Of a stretch of 60,845 nucleotides of DNA, positions 23,684 to 31,774 are shown in pieces. The number at the start of each line of letters is the position of its first letter. Position 1 is the first letter of the stretch. The stretch comes from an uncultured Pelagibacteraceae bacterium (GTDB lineage Bacteria > Pseudomonadota > Alphaproteobacteria > Pelagibacterales > Pelagibacteraceae): NCBI GenBank assembly GCA_902589305.1, contig CACISL010000008.1, positions 1-60,845 on the forward strand, given 5' to 3'. Below the pieces are notes generated by a model. The model saw nothing but the letters and a program-made list of their open reading frames with translations. It searched no databases and was not told where the DNA came from. Made by a program: the position numbers and the translations under genes.

Positions 23684-24165
23684 TAAACTTTTGAGCCTCT
23701 AGTTTTGATAATTAACTCAAGTTCACCATACTCTTTGCAATTACAGCTCTTTAGAACTTTAAGTCTTTCGTTTGCTTTATCTATTCGGTTTGTTTGAACG
23801 TATAGTTCACCTAAATACTCATTAATTCCATTATGATTTGGATTTATGTTTAGACCTTGAAGATAAAATTTTTCAGCAATTTCAAAATTTCCAACCTTTC
23901 TTGAAGTAAATCCCATGTAGTTAAGAATGTCTGGATTTTTTTTATCTTTTTTTAAAGCCTTTTCTAATTTTGTAAATGCTTGAGAATAAAGTTTTTGAGC
24001 TTTATCAAGTTTTTCTTTTTTCTCTAACTTACCAGCCCTTTTTACAAGTTTTACAGCATCATCATATAATGACACCTTTGAAGAGTCTCCGCCGCTATCG
24101 CCTCCAGCAGCCATTAAGTTTGTGCTTAATAAAAGGGATAAAACTAAAACAAAAATATTTCTCAT
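23680..24165 (-). CDS. exported TPR protein
   Basis: A 161-residue protein with an N-terminal signal peptide (residues 1-19, ending NLMAA) and a short Gly/Ser/Asp spacer. At least two tetratricopeptide units follow: PDILNYMGFTSRKVGNFEIAEKFY and HNGINEYLGELYVQTNRIDKANERL, plus a degenerate one before them. Probably periplasmic and used for protein-protein contact; partner unknown. Convergent with the DUF2237 gene; 31 bp separate its start from the end of the short-chain dehydrogenase gene. Confidence 0.85.
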   Translation of the reverse strand: MRNIFVLVLSLLLSTNLMAAGGDSGGDSSKVSLYDDAVKLVKRAGKLEKKEKLDKAQKLYSQAFTKLEKALKKDKKNPDILNYMGFTSRKVGNFEIAEKFYLQGLNINPNHNGINEYLGELYVQTNRIDKANERLKVLKSCNCKEYGELELIIKTRGSKVY

Positions 24166-24196
24166 AATGTGTATTTAATTGATTTTTTAAAAATTG

Positions 24197-24907
24197 TTAT
24201 GCGACAGATGATCTTCCTCCGTCAACACCTAATATTTGACCTGTTATCCAAGAACTTTCATCTGTAAGCAAAAACTTTGCAACTGATGCTGAGTCTTCAC
24301 CTTCACCTATTCTCTTCATTGGGTGCATTTTAGCAATACCCTCGGCAACTTTTTCATTCTTGAGTAAAAAATTTGAAATCTTTGAGTTTGTCAAACTAGG
24401 TGCAATACAATTAACTCTCACATTAGGAGCGAACTCAGCTGCTAAAGCTAAAGTCAGACCTTCTATGGCGCCTTTTGCTGATGAGACTATTGCATGGTTT
24501 GGAAAGCCTTGTTTTACTGCTACTGTTGAAAATAAAACAACTGAGCCTTTATTTTTTTTTAAGTTGTCTGCAAAGGTTTTAATTACTTCTGTTGCTGAAA
24601 TAAGATTTAAATTGAATGACTGCATAAAGTCACTTTTTTTTGTTAACTTTAATGGTTTTAAATCTATTGACCCTACACAAAAAGCCAATCCATTGATTGG
24701 CTCGTCTTTTAAATCATTCAGTATTTTTTCAGAGAAATTCTCCTCTAAAACATCACAAACTGTAAATGTAGAATTTAAATTTTTTGCTAACTCTGACAAA
24801 CTATTCTCGTCTCTCCCAACTAAGTGCACCTCTTCACCGCTATCAACTAATTTTTTTGCCAAAGAAGAACCGATTGATCCAGTTGCTCCTAAAATTACTT
24901 TTTTCAT
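24197..24907 (-). CDS. short-chain dehydrogenase-like protein lacking the catalytic Tyr
   Basis: About 236 residues from the ATG at 24907 (an ATG 15 bp further upstream adds MLFLI). The nucleotide-binding GATGSIGSSLA is at the N-terminus. In the usual YxxxK motif the lysine is kept (SSAKGAIEG), but the residue four before it is Val, not Tyr (HAIVSSAK), so normal SDR chemistry is doubtful. The end (SSWITGQILGVDGGRSS) is typical of SDRs. It stands beside the photolyase-type gene in the light/stress island, where similar proteins occur in other proteobacteria. Role unknown. Confidence 0.85.
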   Translation of the reverse strand: MKKVILGATGSIGSSLAKKLVDSGEEVHLVGRDENSLSELAKNLNSTFTVCDVLEENFSEKILNDLKDEPINGLAFCVGSIDLKPLKLTKKSDFMQSFNLNLISATEVIKTFADNLKKNKGSVVLFSTVAVKQGFPNHAIVSSAKGAIEGLTLALAAEFAPNVRVNCIAPSLTNSKISNFLLKNEKVAEGIAKMHPMKRIGEGEDSASVAKFLLTDESSWITGQILGVDGGRSSVA

Positions 24908-24991
24908 AATTAAAAATAACATTATTAAAGGTTATTTACATGCAAATAATGACGCGTGTAATATCTTAATAAAATATGTATTTTATTACTT

Positions 24992-26473
24992 ATGAAGCTT
25001 TTTATAATTTTAGGAAATCAACTTTTTAACCCAAGATATCTCTCCGATTATAAAGACCATATTTTTTTTATGGCAGAAGATTATGGTTTATGCACCTTTG
25101 AAAAACATCACAAATTAAAAATATTGTTATTTTTATCTTCAATGAGATCATTTAAGGATGAACTTAAATCAAAAAATTTTAATTTAATATATAAAGATGT
25201 AAATAAAGATTTTAAATTATCCTATGAAAAAAAATTAGAGAAGACTATTAAAGAAAAAAAAATAAAAGAAATTACTTTTTTTGAAATTGAGGATAAATTT
25301 TTTGAAAAAAGAATATTAAATTTAGGAAAAAAAAATTCACTTAAAATTAACCAAGTTAAGTCTCCAATGTTTTTAATGAAGAGACAGGAATTTAAGGATT
25401 ACCTTTCTAAAAATAAAAGACCTTTCATGGCAAATTTTTATAAAATTGTAAGAACAAAAATGAATTTATTGATGAATAAAAATGGGACTCCGAAAGGAAA
25501 TAAATGGAGTTTTGATGAAGACAATAGAAAAAAACTTCCGAATAATATCAAAGTTCCTGTAATTTCTAGGACCAAAGAGACAAAAGATACTGCTGCTCTT
25601 AAAAGATTTATAAATTCTAATTTTAAAGATCATCCTGGAAATACTGATAAGTTTTGGTTTCCAACAACAAGAAAAGACGCAAATAAGTGGCTAGATGAGT
25701 TTTTAAAAGAAAGAATAAAGCTTTTTGGAGATTATGAGGATGCAGTAACAGACAAATCTAATACTGTATTTCATAGTGCGTTAAGTCCACTTATAAACTT
25801 AGGTTTAATAGCTCCTGAGGAGATAATAGAGAAATTAAGGAAAATTGAAAATAAAGTACCTATGAATTCTTTAGAAGGTTACATTAGACAGATAATAGGT
25901 TGGAGAGAGTTTATGAGAGGAATTTATCAAAACTACGATCAACGATTAAATGAGACTAATTTTTTTAATCATAAGAGAAAAATGAAAAAATCCTGGTATG
26001 ACGGAAGTACTGGTTTAGATCCATTAGATCATGCAATCAATAATGCTAAAAACTATGGCTGGTCCCATCATATAGAAAGACTAATGATATTGGCTAACAT
26101 AATGAATCTTTGTGAAATAAATCCTAAACAAGTTTACAAATGGTTTATGGAAATGTTTGTAGACTCATCTGATTGGGTAATGTCGCCAAATGTTTATGGA
26201 ATGGGATTATTTAGTGATGGTGGAATATTTGCAACTAAACCTTATATTTGTGGATCTAGTTATTTTCTTAAAATGATGCATTTTAAAAAAGGTCCTTGGT
26301 GTGATGTAATGGACGGATTATATTGGAAATTTATAGAAAGACATAAGAAATTTTTCTTAAAAAATCCTAGGCTTGCAATGATGGTTAGAGTTTCTGAGAA
26401 AATGAATAAAGAGAGAAAAACAAGAATTTTTAAGGCTGCTAATAATTTTATTAAAGAAAATACTAATGGTTAA
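24992..26473 (+). CDS. cryptochrome/photolyase of the bacterial (6-4)/CryB class
   Basis: A 493-residue protein. The N-terminal alpha/beta half (ILGNQLFNPRYL, residues 5-16) and the helical FAD-binding half (EGYIRQIIGWREFMRG, then the W-x-H-H-IERLMILANIMNL segment, then ADG-like SDGGIFATKPY) match COG3046, the FeS-BCP group. Classical members bind a 4Fe-4S cluster through four cysteines; here only three scattered cysteines are found in the C-terminal part (NLCEINP, YICGS, GPWCD) and the CxxC segment is absent, so the cluster is probably missing. It could repair (6-4) photoproducts or sense blue light. It overlaps the DCC gene by 8 bp. Confidence 0.88.
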   Translation: MKLFIILGNQLFNPRYLSDYKDHIFFMAEDYGLCTFEKHHKLKILLFLSSMRSFKDELKSKNFNLIYKDVNKDFKLSYEKKLEKTIKEKKIKEITFFEIEDKFFEKRILNLGKKNSLKINQVKSPMFLMKRQEFKDYLSKNKRPFMANFYKIVRTKMNLLMNKNGTPKGNKWSFDEDNRKKLPNNIKVPVISRTKETKDTAALKRFINSNFKDHPGNTDKFWFPTTRKDANKWLDEFLKERIKLFGDYEDAVTDKSNTVFHSALSPLINLGLIAPEEIIEKLRKIENKVPMNSLEGYIRQIIGWREFMRGIYQNYDQRLNETNFFNHKRKMKKSWYDGSTGLDPLDHAINNAKNYGWSHHIERLMILANIMNLCEINPKQVYKWFMEMFVDSSDWVMSPNVYGMGLFSDGGIFATKPYICGSSYFLKMMHFKKGPWCDVMDGLYWKFIERHKKFFLKNPRLAMMVRVSEKMNKERKTRIFKAANNFIKENTNG

Positions 26474-26825
26474 AGTTTTTTTTAACAATTCATGTAACAT
26501 TTGTAGAGCCGAAATTAATCATTACAAAAAACATAGTGATAGCAGCGTAGAATGGATAGATGTAACTAATAATGAAGAAGCTCAGAAAGTTACCTCCAAA
26601 TCATACAAAGAACTTTTAAGAAGAATGCATGTTATACAAGACGGTAAAATAATTGATGGAGCAGAGTCTTTTTTAATAATTTGGAAAAATGTTCCTAAAT
26701 ATAATTTTTTATATAAAATATTTAAAATTAAACCTCTATTTTTCATATTAAATATTTTCTATGAGATTGCAGCTTATTTTCTATTTATAAAAAATAAACA
26801 CCTTCTGAAAAATGAAAAAAACTAA
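26466..26825 (+). CDS. DCC-family (DUF393) thiol-disulfide protein
   Basis: A 119-residue protein. The N-terminal FFNNSCNICRAEINHYKK holds the family CxxC motif (usually DGxCxxC; here an Asn replaces the Asp), followed by LHVIQDG-like MHVIQDGKIIDGAESF and hydrophobic C-terminal helices. Related to thioredoxin-like oxidoreductases. Coupled by overlap to the photolyase-type gene before it and to the DUF2256 gene after it (14 bp), and this trio is often seen together in proteobacteria. Confidence 0.88.
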   Translation: MVKVFFNNSCNICRAEINHYKKHSDSSVEWIDVTNNEEAQKVTSKSYKELLRRMHVIQDGKIIDGAESFLIIWKNVPKYNFLYKIFKIKPLFFILNIFYEIAAYFLFIKNKHLLKNEKN

Positions 26826-26937
26826 TTTGCCTAAAAAAACTTGTCCAGTTTGTAATAAACCTTTTGCATGGAGAAAAAAATGGAGACTTAATTGGGATAA
26901 AGTAAAATATTGTTCGAAAAAGTGCTCTTCTAAATAG
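26812..26937 (+). CDS. DUF2256 zinc-finger-like small protein
   Basis: ATG at 26812, TAG at 26935-26937, 41 residues. Four cysteines in two pairs (TCPVCNKPF and YCSKKCSSK), with the FAWRKKW segment between, are the hallmark of DUF2256, often found beside cryptochrome/photolyase genes. Its start overlaps the end of the DCC gene by 14 bp. Convergent with the permuted photolyase-like gene, one base between stops. Confidence 0.9.
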   Translation: MKKTNLPKKTCPVCNKPFAWRKKWRLNWDKVKYCSKKCSSK

Positions 26938-26938
26938 A

Positions 26939-28075
26939 TTATTGTAAATTAAAACTAGTCAAAATTTTAGCAATGTTATTTTTAAAATTAAAAAATCCTT
27001 TGTTAGAAAATTGCCAAGAAAATTTATCTTCCTCACTCAAAACAAAGTTTAATTTTAAATTTCGCTTTTTTCTAAAAGTATTTAAAAAAGAAAAATTCTC
27101 TCCTATGCATGGGTGAACTACATCAAAAGAATTAATTTCATGTACAAGAGTTTGAAATTTTACTTCATCTATGATTTGTAGATTTTCAAATCTCTTTTTT
27201 TGATCCTTAATTAGATGTGATTTATAGTCTAGCACTTTTTGCTCAAGTTTTAGCTTTCGAGCCTCATTGCTTAATAAAATTAAATAAATATTTTTATATC
27301 TTTTAAGATTTTTATTTTCTAAATTTAATTCGTTCTCAAAAACTAATAAATTTTTATTTGAATTATCCTCTGTAACAAAATTTAGTGGATTTAATTTATA
27401 TTCTCTTTTATCTGTTATAGGTAAAGCGTTTTCATTTAATTTTACATTTTGATATTTATTGTTTGTGAACTTTCTTATATTCCATGCCTGAGCAACATAA
27501 TGCTTTCCTTTAGTTTGAAGTCCAGCAACCCATCTCCAACTCAATGTGTTAGAAGCAGCATCACCATCAAATAAATGTTTCATAAAAAACTCTGCGCCTT
27601 TTTGCCAAGGTAAATTTAAAGTAAATATCCAAATACTAGCAAACCACATTCTAGCATGATTATGTAAATAATTATTTTCTTTGAGCTCTTTTGCCCAATC
27701 GTTAAAGCAGTCAATTTCAGTCTCTCCATTAATTGCTTTTTTAAAATAATCATCTTCCTTTATTCCTTTTAAGTCCTCTACAAAGTCAGACCAAACTTGG
27801 GGTCTAAGTTCCAACCAACCCTTCCAGTAAACTCTCCAAAAAATTTCTTGAACGTATTTTTCAACTTTTTGGTATGGAAACTTTTTTAAAACAATTTTAG
27901 CAACTTCATACTCAGTAATTAATCTATGAGAGATGTAAGGTGATAAACAGGAAACATTTGATTTATCTTTAGGTCCTAAATCAAAATTTCTTTTAAAACT
28001 GTAATTTGCTAATTCACTGTTTATGAAAGCATCGAGCTGTTTTAAAGCTCCTTCTCTTGAGATTTCGAATTTCAT
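26939..28075 (-). CDS. photolyase-like protein with FAD domain first (domain order reversed)
   Basis: A 378-residue protein. Residues about 1-230 match the C-terminal, helical FAD-binding half of photolyases: SCLSPYISHRLI, FWRVYWKGWLE, NYLHNHARMWFASIWIF and GDAASNTLSWRWVAG. Residues about 245-378 have alternating strands and helices (NLLVFENEL, IYLILLSNEARK, FDVVHPCIG, LNFVLSEED, KGFFNFKNNI) and read like the antenna-side alpha/beta half of a photolyase moved to the C-terminus. Such a permuted order keeps both parts but changes the linker. Function could be DNA repair or light sensing. Last gene of the msrA - DUF4864 - 66-aa operon, starting on the last base of the gene before it. Confidence 0.85.
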   Translation of the reverse strand: MKFEISREGALKQLDAFINSELANYSFKRNFDLGPKDKSNVSCLSPYISHRLITEYEVAKIVLKKFPYQKVEKYVQEIFWRVYWKGWLELRPQVWSDFVEDLKGIKEDDYFKKAINGETEIDCFNDWAKELKENNYLHNHARMWFASIWIFTLNLPWQKGAEFFMKHLFDGDAASNTLSWRWVAGLQTKGKHYVAQAWNIRKFTNNKYQNVKLNENALPITDKREYKLNPLNFVTEDNSNKNLLVFENELNLENKNLKRYKNIYLILLSNEARKLKLEQKVLDYKSHLIKDQKKRFENLQIIDEVKFQTLVHEINSFDVVHPCIGENFSFLNTFRKKRNLKLNFVLSEEDKFSWQFSNKGFFNFKNNIAKILTSFNLQ

Positions 28076-28275
28076 TAATCTTCGTCATCCCTCCACTCAT
28101 CGATAAAAAGCTTCCAACATGCAAAAGAGACACAAATAATTCCGACACAAAAGCCTAGAAGAACACCATTATGCTTTCCCAAGTAAATTGTTCCATAATG
28201 AGTGCTAAGTATTGGCGGCAAAACCAAAATAGCCCCTATAATTATATATCGTATTGCAAAAGGAGGTCTTTTCAA
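28075..28275 (-). CDS. 66-residue membrane protein
   Basis: Two hydrophobic helices (residues about 8-24 and 36-57) with a short loop between, a basic start (MKRPPF) and an acidic end (DEWRDDED). No family recognised. It is tied by overlaps to the DUF4864 gene upstream (4 bp) and to the photolyase-like gene downstream (1 bp), so it is very likely a real, translated gene. Confidence 0.7.
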   Translation of the reverse strand: MKRPPFAIRYIIIGAILVLPPILSTHYGTIYLGKHNGVLLGFCVGIICVSFACWKLFIDEWRDDED

Positions 28276-28727
28276 ATGGAATTACCTTGATCTGTTGGCA
28301 TTGAAACACCTGAGGTAAACCAACAACTTTTACAATTTTGGTCATTACCTTTTTCAACATGCCATAAATAATAGAACTGTTTTTTTTCTTCGCTTAACAC
28401 TTTTACACCGTAAACAAATTTACTTTCAGTATTCATTACTAAATCTATTTTATGAGAAAAATGATTTAAAAGAATTCTATAATGCACATCATATAGCATT
28501 ATTCTAAATCGAGCATACGGCCCAGTCATCTTTTTGTTTTCAGGATGAGCAAATAACCATGTTTGTTTTATTCCTGTGTCATTGTCATCGTTATTTTTGA
28601 GAGCGTCTAATTGAATTTTAATTACATCATAAGCAGATAAATTTTCTGCTGGTTTTATCATCTCAGCTTTTGCAGAGCTTATCAAACTAACAAAAAAAAT
28701 TGCCGTGACTATTTTTTTCAATTCCAT
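28272..28727 (-). CDS. DUF4864 exported protein
   Basis: A 151-residue protein with a signal peptide (residues 1-21, ending SSAKA). The segments AYDVIKIQLDALKNND and GIKQTWLFAHPENKKMTGPYARF are the family marker of DUF4864, an NTF2-like fold. A C-terminal CKSC pair may form a disulfide in the periplasm. In one operon with msrA, whose end it overlaps by 10 bp. Function unknown. Confidence 0.85.
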   Translation of the reverse strand: MELKKIVTAIFFVSLISSAKAEMIKPAENLSAYDVIKIQLDALKNNDDNDTGIKQTWLFAHPENKKMTGPYARFRIMLYDVHYRILLNHFSHKIDLVMNTESKFVYGVKVLSEEKKQFYYLWHVEKGNDQNCKSCWFTSGVSMPTDQGNSI

Positions 28728-29290
28728 ATTTTTTTTAAGGTTTCTTCTCTTTTACAACCCTTTTTGTACAAAAGGTATCTAATAAAATTTTTTTCATAAT
28801 AATCTTGGTGATAATCTTCAGCTGGGTAAAATTTCTCAAATCTCCAAACTAAAGTAACTATTTTTTTATTAAATAGTTTCTCAAGTTTTTTGAAGGATTT
28901 TTTAATAAATTCTTTTTCTGGTTGTGTTTGAAAAAAAATTACTGATCTGTAGCTTTTTCCTTTATCACAAAATTGTCCAGCAGAATCAAAAGGGTCTATA
29001 TTTTTCCAATAAACATTTAAGAGTTTATCAAAGCTAATTTTTTTTGAGTCGTAAGTAATTTCAATAGCCTCCACATGACCAGTATCTTTATAAATAACAT
29101 CATGGTAAGTTGGATTTTTCAAGTGTCCACCCGAATATCCTGAAATTGTAGAAATAACTCCCTCGACTTGATCAAACGACTCTTCCATGCACCAAAAGCA
29201 TCCTCCAGCAAAGTAAGCTTTTTTAATTTCTTTTGAGTAAGAAAAAGAGTTTATCATGCAAATAAAAGTTATTAAAAACCATTTTTTCAT
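28718..29290 (-). CDS. msrA: peptide methionine sulfoxide reductase MsrA, exported
   Basis: A 190-residue enzyme with an N-terminal signal-like segment (residues 1-19) followed by the GCFWC motif (residues 30-34; catalytic Cys31). GGHLKNPTYHDV, GHVEAIEI, and the YYEKNFIRYL region are also typical. It reduces methionine-S-sulfoxide, and the signal peptide suggests the periplasm. It heads the operon msrA - DUF4864 - 66 aa - photolyase-like, in keeping with a photo-oxidative stress role. Divergent from a 54-residue CxxC protein. Confidence 0.93.
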   Translation of the reverse strand: MKKWFLITFICMINSFSYSKEIKKAYFAGGCFWCMEESFDQVEGVISTISGYSGGHLKNPTYHDVIYKDTGHVEAIEITYDSKKISFDKLLNVYWKNIDPFDSAGQFCDKGKSYRSVIFFQTQPEKEFIKKSFKKLEKLFNKKIVTLVWRFEKFYPAEDYHQDYYEKNFIRYLLYKKGCKREETLKKIWN

Positions 29291-29313
29291 TTTTTAATGA
29301 TATAATAAATTTT

Positions 29314-29478
29314 ATGAAAAACGATGATCATATTGTCATAGATAATAAAATTGAGGCTTTTGACAATATCTGTGAGGAATGTAAAAAAGAAGACGAAAGC
29401 GTAAAACAAAATCTAATAATGCATAGCTATAAAATTTGTAGCAGCTGTAATCTTTCTAAGAGAATTTTTCCTCTTTAA
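29314..29478 (+). CDS. 54-residue protein with two CxxC pairs
   Basis: ATG at 29314, TAA at 29476-29478, 54 residues. Two CxxC pairs (ICEECKK and ICSSCNLS) 20 residues apart could bind zinc or form a redox pair. The N-terminus is acidic. No family recognised. Divergent from msrA by 23 bp and overlapping the end of the Yip1 gene by 4 bp, like other tail overlaps in this window. The regular cysteine spacing is the best evidence for being real. Confidence 0.55.
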   Translation: MKNDDHIVIDNKIEAFDNICEECKKEDESVKQNLIMHSYKICSSCNLSKRIFPL

Positions 29479-29996
29479 AAACCTTTAAATATCACAATAA
29501 TTAAAAATAAAAAGAATGCTTGAACAAGCCATGATACAAGCACAACTCCAAACGCTTTCCATAAACTGTCATAATCAAGTGCTGACTTTATTGCTACAAC
29601 CATACATGCTAGCATCCAAAAAGCTGAACCAACAAACGTTACTGTCATGAGTTCTGGTGTAACACCAAAAACCCTAATTAGTCCTGGTGCGCTTGAAAAG
29701 CCAATTGTTCTTAAAAGTTCACCATGATCACTTTTTGTTTTATTATCTCCAAATAATTTAACACCAACAAAATAAATTATGTAAGCCCAAATATACCAGC
29801 TTAATAAAGATAAAACTGGAGCAATCAAAAAATTTGACGCTCCTAAATGTATTGATCCTACTCCAGCTGCTAAGCTTGATAAAACAACAACCACACCAGC
29901 TTGAAAAGTTGCTTTTTTATCTTTTTCTACCTCTTCAAATAATTCTATATCGATTTTGATAGCTCTAAATATTCTATTTATAAACAAATTAATCAT
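29475..29996 (-). CDS. Yip1-family membrane protein
   Basis: A 173-residue protein with about five membrane helices. LFINRIFRAIKIDIELFEEVEKDKKAT at the start and the GVKLFGDNKTKSDHGELLRTIGFSSAPGLIRV segment are typical of bacterial Yip1-domain proteins found in alphaproteobacteria. Function unknown. It overlaps the end of the phosphatase gene by 8 bp and is convergent with the 54-residue CxxC protein. Confidence 0.82.
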   Translation of the reverse strand: MINLFINRIFRAIKIDIELFEEVEKDKKATFQAGVVVVLSSLAAGVGSIHLGASNFLIAPVLSLLSWYIWAYIIYFVGVKLFGDNKTKSDHGELLRTIGFSSAPGLIRVFGVTPELMTVTFVGSAFWMLACMVVAIKSALDYDSLWKAFGVVLVSWLVQAFFLFLIIVIFKGF

Positions 29997-30786
29997 TTTT
30001 TAAAAAAGGTTTTAAAACTTTAAGAATCTTATTATGTAAACTTCTATTTGACGTAGCTAATATGTTTCCCCCTGTTTCAGCAGCTTGATTATTCCAATTA
30101 GTAACTATTGCTCCAGAATTTTTTATAATTGGTATTAAGGGAAGTATATCATAAGGTTTTAAATTTGCTTCAATAACTGCATCAACTTTTCCCTCTGCCA
30201 GTAAACAATAATTTAATGCATCAAAACCGGCTAATCTAAATGACCAACCAAATTTTTTAATTACTTTATGCTGTTTTTCATAACTCAAAGTTCCGTGAAA
30301 ATTTCCTATAATCTTTATTGTTTTTAGATTGTCATTATTAGACGATCTAAGAACAAATCTTTTATTATTTTTGAAAACATAAGATTTATTTTTATCATTT
30401 ATATAATATTTATTTAATTCTGGGAAATTTGCTAATCCTAAAAGTGACTGGTCGTGATACGATAAGCTAATTAAATTCGACCATGTCGGTGCACCTATAA
30501 CAAATGCTCTAGTTCCATCTATAGGATCAATAGACCATTTTAAATTATTTGAAGAGAATTTATCCTCAAATTCCTCTCCAATAATTGAGTCTTTAGGGAA
30601 CTTTTTATTTATTAATGATCTAATGTATTTTTCAAAAGCTTTATCAAAATTTGTGACAGGGTCAAAATCTTTTTTTGATTTAGATTTATTATTTACTTTT
30701 ACTCCAGATTTAGATTTTTTTTTATAAAATAAGTTTAATTTTGAAGGTAATTTCTTTAAAAAGTTGAATGATTTTTTATAATTCAT
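29989..30786 (-). CDS. inositol monophosphatase-family enzyme, probably histidinol-phosphatase HisN type
   Basis: About 265 residues from the ATG at 30786. Metal motifs: IGEEF and WSIDPIDGTRAFV, then the late motif FDALNYCLLAEGKVDAVIEANLKPYDILPLIPI. TRAF after the DG motif and the LKPYD segment point to the HisN-like histidinol-phosphatase branch rather than CysQ or SuhB, which would fill the phosphatase step in histidine synthesis alongside hisI at 22231. The substrate is inference. The N-terminal segment has a run of Lys and Ser. An upstream extension to 30912 covers the divergent HPP gene and is not used. Confidence 0.75.
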   Translation of the reverse strand: MNYKKSFNFLKKLPSKLNLFYKKKSKSGVKVNNKSKSKKDFDPVTNFDKAFEKYIRSLINKKFPKDSIIGEEFEDKFSSNNLKWSIDPIDGTRAFVIGAPTWSNLISLSYHDQSLLGLANFPELNKYYINDKNKSYVFKNNKRFVLRSSNNDNLKTIKIIGNFHGTLSYEKQHKVIKKFGWSFRLAGFDALNYCLLAEGKVDAVIEANLKPYDILPLIPIIKNSGAIVTNWNNQAAETGGNILATSNRSLHNKILKVLKPFLKND

Positions 30787-30821
30787 TATGTGTATATAAC
30801 TTAATTTAAAAAAAAATATAT

Positions 30822-31292
30822 ATGAAAATACCAAAAAAATTAGAACCTTTGATAGCTGGATTTGCTGCCTCAATAATAATAGGAGTATTATCATTTTTGA
30901 GCTTCGAAACATCCACAGGATTTTGGTTAATGTTCTCTTTTGGCTCTACAACTCTCATAGTTTTAATCTTTTATGAAAGTGAATTTGCACAACCATCAAA
31001 CATTTTTTTTGGGCACTTGTTAGGGATAATAATAGGAATACTTTTCAATGAATTTTTAGGCATATCATTTATTACTCTTGGTCTAGCAGTTGGGTCTACT
31101 GTTACCTTAATGATGTATTTTAAAATAATCCATCCGCCAGCAGCTGCTAATCCTCTAATAGCTTTATTCGCTGATGTTTCACTTAATTATATAATTTTTC
31201 CTGTTTTAGTTGGAAGTATTGCGATTATCTTCTTAACTATTTTAATTAATAGATATATTTTAAAAAGATCTTACCCAAAAAGATGGATTTAA
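30822..31292 (+). CDS. HPP-family membrane protein
   Basis: A 156-residue protein with four membrane helices. The family-naming motif IIHPPAAANPL is at about residues 104-114, with GFWLMFSFGSTTLIV before it. HPP proteins have been reported as nitrite transporters in cyanobacteria and plastids; here substrate is open. Starts 35 bp from the divergent phosphatase gene and its end overlaps the tspO end by 4 bp. Confidence 0.88.
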   Translation: MKIPKKLEPLIAGFAASIIIGVLSFLSFETSTGFWLMFSFGSTTLIVLIFYESEFAQPSNIFFGHLLGIIIGILFNEFLGISFITLGLAVGSTVTLMMYFKIIHPPAAANPLIALFADVSLNYIIFPVLVGSIAIIFLTILINRYILKRSYPKRWI

Positions 31293-31753
31293 TTTAACAA
31301 AAATATTGCACTATTTAAAACTAAAGCATAAATCGACCAAGATAAGTAAGGAATCATTAGAAAAAAACTAACTTTATCTTTAATAAAATATTCTCTCATT
31401 AGAATTATTATAAAAATTAAAATTATTATTAAATTTATCAAAGCGAAACCAATCCTATGAAATCCAAAAAAAACTACTGTCCAAGTACTATTAAAAAAAA
31501 TATGGATTAAGTATATTTTTAAAATTTTGATATCAAATGTTATTGTCCATATTTTCCAAATCGCTATTGACATCATTAAATATAAAGTAGTCCACACAGG
31601 CGCAAACACCCAACTTGGAGGGTTAAAACCTGGTAGAATTAATTGAGAATACCAAGGCTCTTTGAACGCTAATGTCACGTAGCTTCCAATTGTAGGGGCT
31701 AAAAAGGTAATAAGTATTATTATGATTAAAGATAAATATTTATTCTTTGACAT
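31289..31753 (-). CDS. tspO: tryptophan-rich sensory protein TspO/MBR
   Basis: A 154-residue protein with five membrane helices. WYSQLILPGFNPPSWVFAPVWTTLYLMM is the TspO signature and further tryptophans are spread through the helices. In Rhodobacter, TspO responds to oxygen and tetrapyrroles and affects photosynthesis genes; a porphyrin or oxidative-stress role would fit the genes around it. Convergent with the HPP gene and divergent from the short-chain dehydrogenase by 21 bp. Confidence 0.92.
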   Translation of the reverse strand: MSKNKYLSLIIIILITFLAPTIGSYVTLAFKEPWYSQLILPGFNPPSWVFAPVWTTLYLMMSIAIWKIWTITFDIKILKIYLIHIFFNSTWTVVFFGFHRIGFALINLIIILIFIIILMREYFIKDKVSFFLMIPYLSWSIYALVLNSAIFLLN

Positions 31754-31774
31754 AATTTAAGATATAACTAATTC

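Noticed and set aside
30787-30912. A longer N-terminus of the phosphatase gene at 29989.
   Set aside because: The extra 42 hydrophobic residues run into the start of the divergent HPP gene; MNYKKSF at 30786 fits the family's usual start.
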